A DNA stretch of 64,000 nt from Tamarix chinensis (taxonomy: Eukaryota; Streptophyta; Magnoliopsida; Caryophyllales; Tamaricaceae), in contig CM060174.1 in the NCBI GenBank assembly GCA_030549775.1, positions 52,578,707-52,642,706 on the forward strand. Reading direction: 5' to 3'. Below are positions 59,160-64,000 of this stretch, piece by piece. Every line of letters starts with the position of its first letter. Position 1 is the stretch's first letter. The notes under the pieces were generated by a model. That model saw only the letters and a program-made list of their open reading frames with translations, was not told the DNA's origin and ran no database searches. A program made the position numbers and the translations under genes.

Positions 59160-60419
59160 TTGATAATCCTATTCCATGGATAATCATTACCTTCAAGATC
59201 AGTTAGAAGGTCCTCTCCCAATAAAGAAGGCTTAAAGGGGGCTATATCCAAGTGATTACTAGTTATCGCATTTTAATAGTTAGTCCTTTTAGAAGCAATA
59301 GATTTATTCTCTGAATTATGCACTAGGTTATTGTTTCTTTTAGGGAAATAATTGAGCCGATAATCCTTGCTAATAGTCTTTATACCATCCTTCACTATTA
59401 CCCATTGTTTATGTAGTGTCTATATCTATCTGCATAATTAGTGAGGTGTCCAACTATGTTAAAATTCAAAGAGAAATTTAGCTTCCAATCATACTGCACA
59501 TTTTTTTGTTATTATCCCTAAAAGAGTGATCATCACATAATCAGGGCACTCTCTATGAGTATCAACATCAATTAATACCCTTGCATATGAAATTCTATCA
59601 TGTCTCGATTTCATACCATCCATCCCAATAGGTTTGCCCACAATGCTAGCAATCTTACTTAGTGAATTAACTAACCAAAGGTACAGTGGAAAACCTGGGA
59701 ATTGCAACCAGGTGTGTGAAAATTAGAATTCTACTAGGTTTAATTGAAATCCAGGATGCTAATGTTTGAGAATTAGGGGCCTTCCTAGTATCAACCAATA
59801 ATGCTATTGTAGAATTGCTTGACATTCATCCTTAATGGAGAATTGAAAGAAGAAATAGTTATCCTCATTTGAATGAAGTTTAGGTTCACTAACTTTGTTC
59901 CATTTAGACTTTGCAAAGTATTACATTTGGGTGAATGTCGATTTTGCACCAAAAACATATGCCATTAAAGATAATTTCCATCATTGTATTTCCTCCTCTA
60001 CATCCATTGCTTAAATTGAACCCCCATTACTCTATCATGAATGTCCAGTGCTGTATAATGAAGTTGCACAAGTGCATCAGGTCATCTATTCTACAAGAGT
60101 TTATCTTTCCATGACATTCCATCAGTATTATATATGTTAGGGAATGGGACCTTTAAATTCACATTTTTTTGGTTGAAATGTAGTTAAGCTTATTGATACC
60201 TTTTAATTTAATTTCCATATATTTAAATATAGGTTCTTGAAGAATTAATTCATGTAGTATATTTTCATTTGATTTGGTAATGAGAGATTGGGGATTAGAA
60301 TCACTTATATTAGGAACCACATTCACAACATTCTCCTTCATCCCTAAATTAGTTGCCAACAAAGGTAATTGTGGTGGGGAAAGCTTGATGAGAGACTTTT
60401 TCATCTTCCTCTTTGCCAT
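59160..60419 (-). pseudogene. LINE2 ORF1 (DUF4283-like)
   Basis: Start chosen at 60,419: MAKRKMKKSLIKLSPPQ, basic and matching the N-terminus inferred for LINE1. Later, 59,707-59,489 reads FPLYLWLVNSLSKIASIVG and SYARVLIDVD, the DUF4283 C-terminal motif, parallel to KSLSKLASVVGNP in LINE1. The zinc knuckle was not found intact. Broken. Confidence 0.75.
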
Positions 60420-60741
60420 TATGAAGGGATGTGAGGCTTTTGGTCTCAACTTTGAGTTTTTTCTGGGTATTATATGCAATTCTTTTATAAAATCAAAATG
60501 TTATATTGAATTATCAATTTTGATGTCATTTCACTATATCTTGATTTTTGTTTAATACTAATAATGTTGGGTCTTAAAATGGACATTAATATATTTATGT
60601 AACGTTAAGGGTATTTTGGTAAATTATGACCCATTATGCCTAAGAATTGAATAATTGAAAATGAAGGAAAATTATGAAGTATGGATTGGTTATGATATAT
60701 GTGCGTGTAAGGTTTGTGGTCACTTCAATAATTTATTAATG
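60420..60741. other. Interval between LINE2 and tandem array
   Basis: AT-rich; 5' untranslated part of LINE2 plus unassigned sequence. The frame at 60,655-60,843 runs into the tandem array and is not considered a gene. Confidence 0.4.
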
Positions 60742-62925
60742 TTTAAAGTGGAAGTTCTCAAGATTAGGAATGATTTGCTCTTTAGGGTTTGCTACTTTAG
60801 AGATGAGGTAGGACGCCTTGGTTTTGCTTTAGTGGTTTTATGAGATGCCTGAACATTCTAAATAAGGTGTTGCTACACTATATTTAGATCTTGGGACTTC
60901 TTAGAGGTTATGCTCACTTAATGATTAGGTGTTCTAAGATTAGAGGGTATTGTATTGCCTTTGTGCACATGTATGACTGGTGTACTTTATATGTCTTTAG
61001 GTTACAAAGTTGTAAGATAGTGCATTACCTTAGTATGCCGATATGACTGGTGTAATTTATTTTTCTCTAGGTTATTCTTCTACTCCCTTGAGTGACATAA
61101 GATGGAGGTAACTCTTTTATGGTGATTTAATTTGATTAGATTTTGTAAGTTGGTTTGGTAGTTAACTTCATATAGTTGGTAAGGCACCGGGACCTTTAAG
61201 GATCTTGCCTGAAGGAAAAGTCCAAAGGCACCAACAAATGCTGGAAGGAAAAATAACCACCAATAACTAATCAATGATTGGGTAACCAAGATCCATAAAC
61301 AACTTTATTGTCTTTTCCTTTACATGATTAGTACATTATTTATAAGGATAAGTGATTATACAAGGCCCATATAAGGAATAAGTAATGTATTAATATATTT
61401 CTTCTATATTAATCCTTTCCCATCTCCCAAACATGTGGGGTTTCCATTTATCGTTGTCTAATATTATTTAGAAATGATTAACATTTAAAGTGGAATATCT
61501 TAAGATTAGGAATAATTTTCTCTTTAGGGTTTGGTACTTTAGAGATGAGGTAGGAGGCCTTGATTTTGCTTTAGTGGTTTTATGCGAATCTTTGATAATG
61601 TGAATGAGGTGTTGATACACTATATTTAAGTCTTAGTACTTCTTAGAGGTTATGCTCAGTTAATGATTAGGTGTTCTAAGATTAGAGGGTATTGTGGTGC
61701 CTTTGTACACATGTATAACTGGTGCACTTTATATGTCTTTAGGTTACAAAGTTGTGAGATAGTGCCGATATGCTTGGTGTAATTTAGTTTTCTCTAGGTT
61801 ATTTTTCTACCCCCTTAAGTTAATTAAATGGAGGTAACTCTTGTATGGTGATTTAATTTGATTAGATTTGGTAAGTTGGTTTGGTATTTACCTTCATATA
61901 GTAGGTAAGGCACCGGGACATCTAAGGATCTTGCCCAAAGGCACCAACAAACACTCGAAGGCAAACTAACCACCAATAACTAATCAAGGATTGGGTAGTC
62001 CAGACCCATACACAACTTGATTGTCTTTTGCTTTACATGATTAGTATATTATTTATGAGGCTAAGTGATCATACAATGCCCATATAAGGAGTAAGTAATG
62101 TATTAACATATTTATTCCATATTAATCCTTTCCCATCTCCAACCATATGGGGTTTCCATTTATCCTTTTTCAATATTATTTTGTAATGTTTAATATTTAA
62201 AGTGGAAGTTCTCAAGATTAGGAATGATTTTCTCTTTAGGGTTTGGTACTTTAGAGATGATGTGGGAGACCTTGATTTTGCTTTAGTGCTTTTGTGCGAT
62301 GCCTCAACATTCTGAATAAGGTGTTGATACGCTATATTTAGGTCTTGGGACTTCTTAGAGGTTATGCTCACTTAATGATTAGGTGTTCTAAGATTAGAGG
62401 GTATTGTGTTGCCTTTGTGCACATGTATGACTGGTGCACTTTATACGTCTTTAGGTTACAAAGTTATAAGATAGTGCATTACCTTAGTGTGCTGATATAA
62501 CTTGTGTAATTTATTTTTCTGTAGGTTATTCTTCTACCCCTTGAGAGAATTAAAATGGAGGCAACTCTTGTATGGTGATTTAATTTGATTAGATTTGGTA
62601 AGTTGGTTTGGTATTTGCCTTCATATAGTAGGTAAGGCATCTGGACCTCTTAGGATCCTTGCTAAAGGAAAAGCCCAAAGGCACAAACAAATGCTCGAAG
62701 GCAAACTAACCACCAATAACTAATCAAGGATTGGGTAGCCCAGACCCATGAAAAACTTTATTTTCTTTTGCTTTATATGATTAGTACATTATTTATGAGG
62801 ATAAGTGATCATAAAAGGCCCATATAAGGAGTAAGTAACGTATTAACATATTTCTTCCATATTAATCCTTTCCCATCTCCCAACCATGTGGGATTTCCAT
62901 TTATCATTTTCCAATATTATTAAGG
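60742..62925 (-). repeat. Three tandem copies of a 0.71-0.74 kb LTR-derived unit
   Basis: TTTAAAGTGGAA marks copy starts at 60,742, 61,484 and 62,196 (spacing 742 and 712). Each unit holds AGGGTTTGxTACTTTAGAGATGA, GGTTACAAAGTTxTAAGATAG and TAAGGCACCGGGAC. Read on the minus strand, each contains a TATA-like TTATAAATAA/CTCATAAATAA and is homologous to 45,340-45,620 of LTR C. The shared open frames (for example 62,069-62,371) are not conserved between copies. Confidence 0.85.
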
Positions 62926-64000
62926 ACCATCATGTTACTTTATTCAATCCCAATCTATGCTTCATAAATATTTTCTCAACACTACCATATGTCATAAGTA
63001 GTATGCCCATTTAACCTTTACAATACTCATTGAGTATGTCACAAATTATGATCCATTTAATCCTTTCACTAGGCCATTAATTAATGATAAAATCTGTATT
63101 TTTTTCCATTAATAATGATATGTTCCACACATAGCCTCAAAGTATAACCAAACCAAAAGGAAAAAAATCACACAAACAAGTTAAAATAGTCAATTGGTTT
63201 GTCCCAACCAATCAATCGGTTTAACTCGGCCAAACCATGCTTTTTCTTAAATTGGTCAATCAGTTTGGGCAAACTAGTTGATTGTTTATAGAGAAGTCGA
63301 TCGCTTCCACCCAACCAAGCGATGGATTCAAGGAAAGAGAAAGATCAAGGTCTATGTAGGATTACCAGTCGATGGCTTGGGTCAATGAGTCGACTATTCT
63401 AAGAACTAGTAGATTAGTTTGACCTAACCAATCGATTTGTTTGTTCTATAATAGAACCCAACAAACATTTATTTGAATTAACTCAAAATGTACAACCTAA
63501 CCACCCAAATAAATTCTGCAAGCTATATACATTCATTGCAACATATAAGATCAACTTAAAGAAACACTTACCATTTAGGAATACTCATAATCCATATTAT
63601 AAGCAAGAATCACTTACTTGATGTAGACAAAACTCTCTTAAACCAAAAATCTCAATCTGTGAAAATCTTAAATTTTAAAACCTTAAAACAACAAATCTCA
63701 TCTAAAGGAAAACTTAATAATTTTAAACTTGATACACAAAGAAAAGAAGAAAAATACCATAATTAAAGGAAAAATAGGGAATTCTCAGCTAAACCACTCA
63801 ATCATTTTCCCAAATCTAACCCTTTCGTCCTTAATAATTAAAATAAGAGAGAGCTAGAGAAATGATCAAAAGAGTGAAATAAATTGACTACAAGGTTTGA
63901 AGTGTAGAAAAGAAGAGGGTGAATACAGAGAGTTAGAGATTTTCGGTGGCTAAAAGAAAGGTAAAAAATGGGGTGATAGGTGATATTTATAGCTAACCAA
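62926..64000 (-). mobile_element. LTR F (minus), runs off the window
   Basis: From about 63,170: repeats of the CAATTGGTTTGTCCC / CGATCGCTTCC type (63,180-63,460), a block at 63,590-63,720 homologous in reverse to 25,630-25,770, and a TATA box on the minus strand at 63,984-63,991 in TTGGTTAGCTATAAATATC. So it is a minus-strand sister of LTR region E. 62,926-63,170 is AT-rich and could belong to it. Confidence 0.5.
63984..63991 (-). promoter_or_regulatory. TATA box of LTR F
   Basis: TATAAATA on the minus strand in a context shared with the box at 25,363. Confidence 0.55.

Overview
This looks like a transposon-packed intergenic stretch of an angiosperm nuclear genome. It is AT-rich, has long non-coding stretches, and carries plant-type Ty3/gypsy, L1-like LINE and hAT coding remnants, LTRs with TATAAATA boxes and CpG-poor decayed DNA. 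I cannot name the species. I find no convincing intact host gene; the only host-like signal is one possible exon at 54,275-54,395. Almost every recognisable protein is a transposon remnant.

Layout. 1-11,730: a decayed minus-strand Ty3/gypsy chromovirus (element 1; Tekay/Del-like by its RT, integrase and chromodomain remnants and its long LTRs). It is split at 4,767-8,927 by a 4.2 kb solo LTR (S1) with a perfect TATCC duplication. 11,731-14,367: a plus-strand LTR (B) with unmatched flanks that joins element 1 to a second decayed minus-strand element (element 2, 14,368 to about 24,600). Element 2 is split in its RT by a 4.8 kb minus-strand solo LTR (S3, 15,342-20,137). 24,800-26,540: a plus-strand LTR-like promoter region followed by a GGGTT-rich tract. 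27,100-28,120: tail of a LINE. 29,070-33,840: a nearly complete but broken L1-type LINE (LINE1, minus). 35,430-42,990: a hAT transposase pseudogene (plus) carrying two later solo LTRs, a 844 bp CRM-like one (CTTAA duplication) and a 4.7 kb one (S2, TCAAG duplication). 44,500-47,370: two opposed partial LTRs. 47,727-53,699: a complete, recently broken minus-strand Ty3/gypsy element with two LTRs, PBS, gag, protease, RT, RNase H and integrase. 55,990-60,419: an older LINE (LINE2, minus). 60,742-62,925: three tandem copies of a roughly 0.73 kb LTR-derived unit. 63,170-64,000: a minus-strand LTR running off the window.

How the parts relate. The order of insertion can be read from target-site duplications and from comparison between element 1 and element 2, which supplies the empty site for S1. 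The three very long solo LTRs and the LTR of element 1 share internal modules in the same order, most notably short hairpins whose arms change together between copies. The 5.97 kb element carries the last codons of its polyprotein inside the LTR; the same 70-nt reading frame and stop position is kept in three LTR copies. These two observations are the most worth following up.
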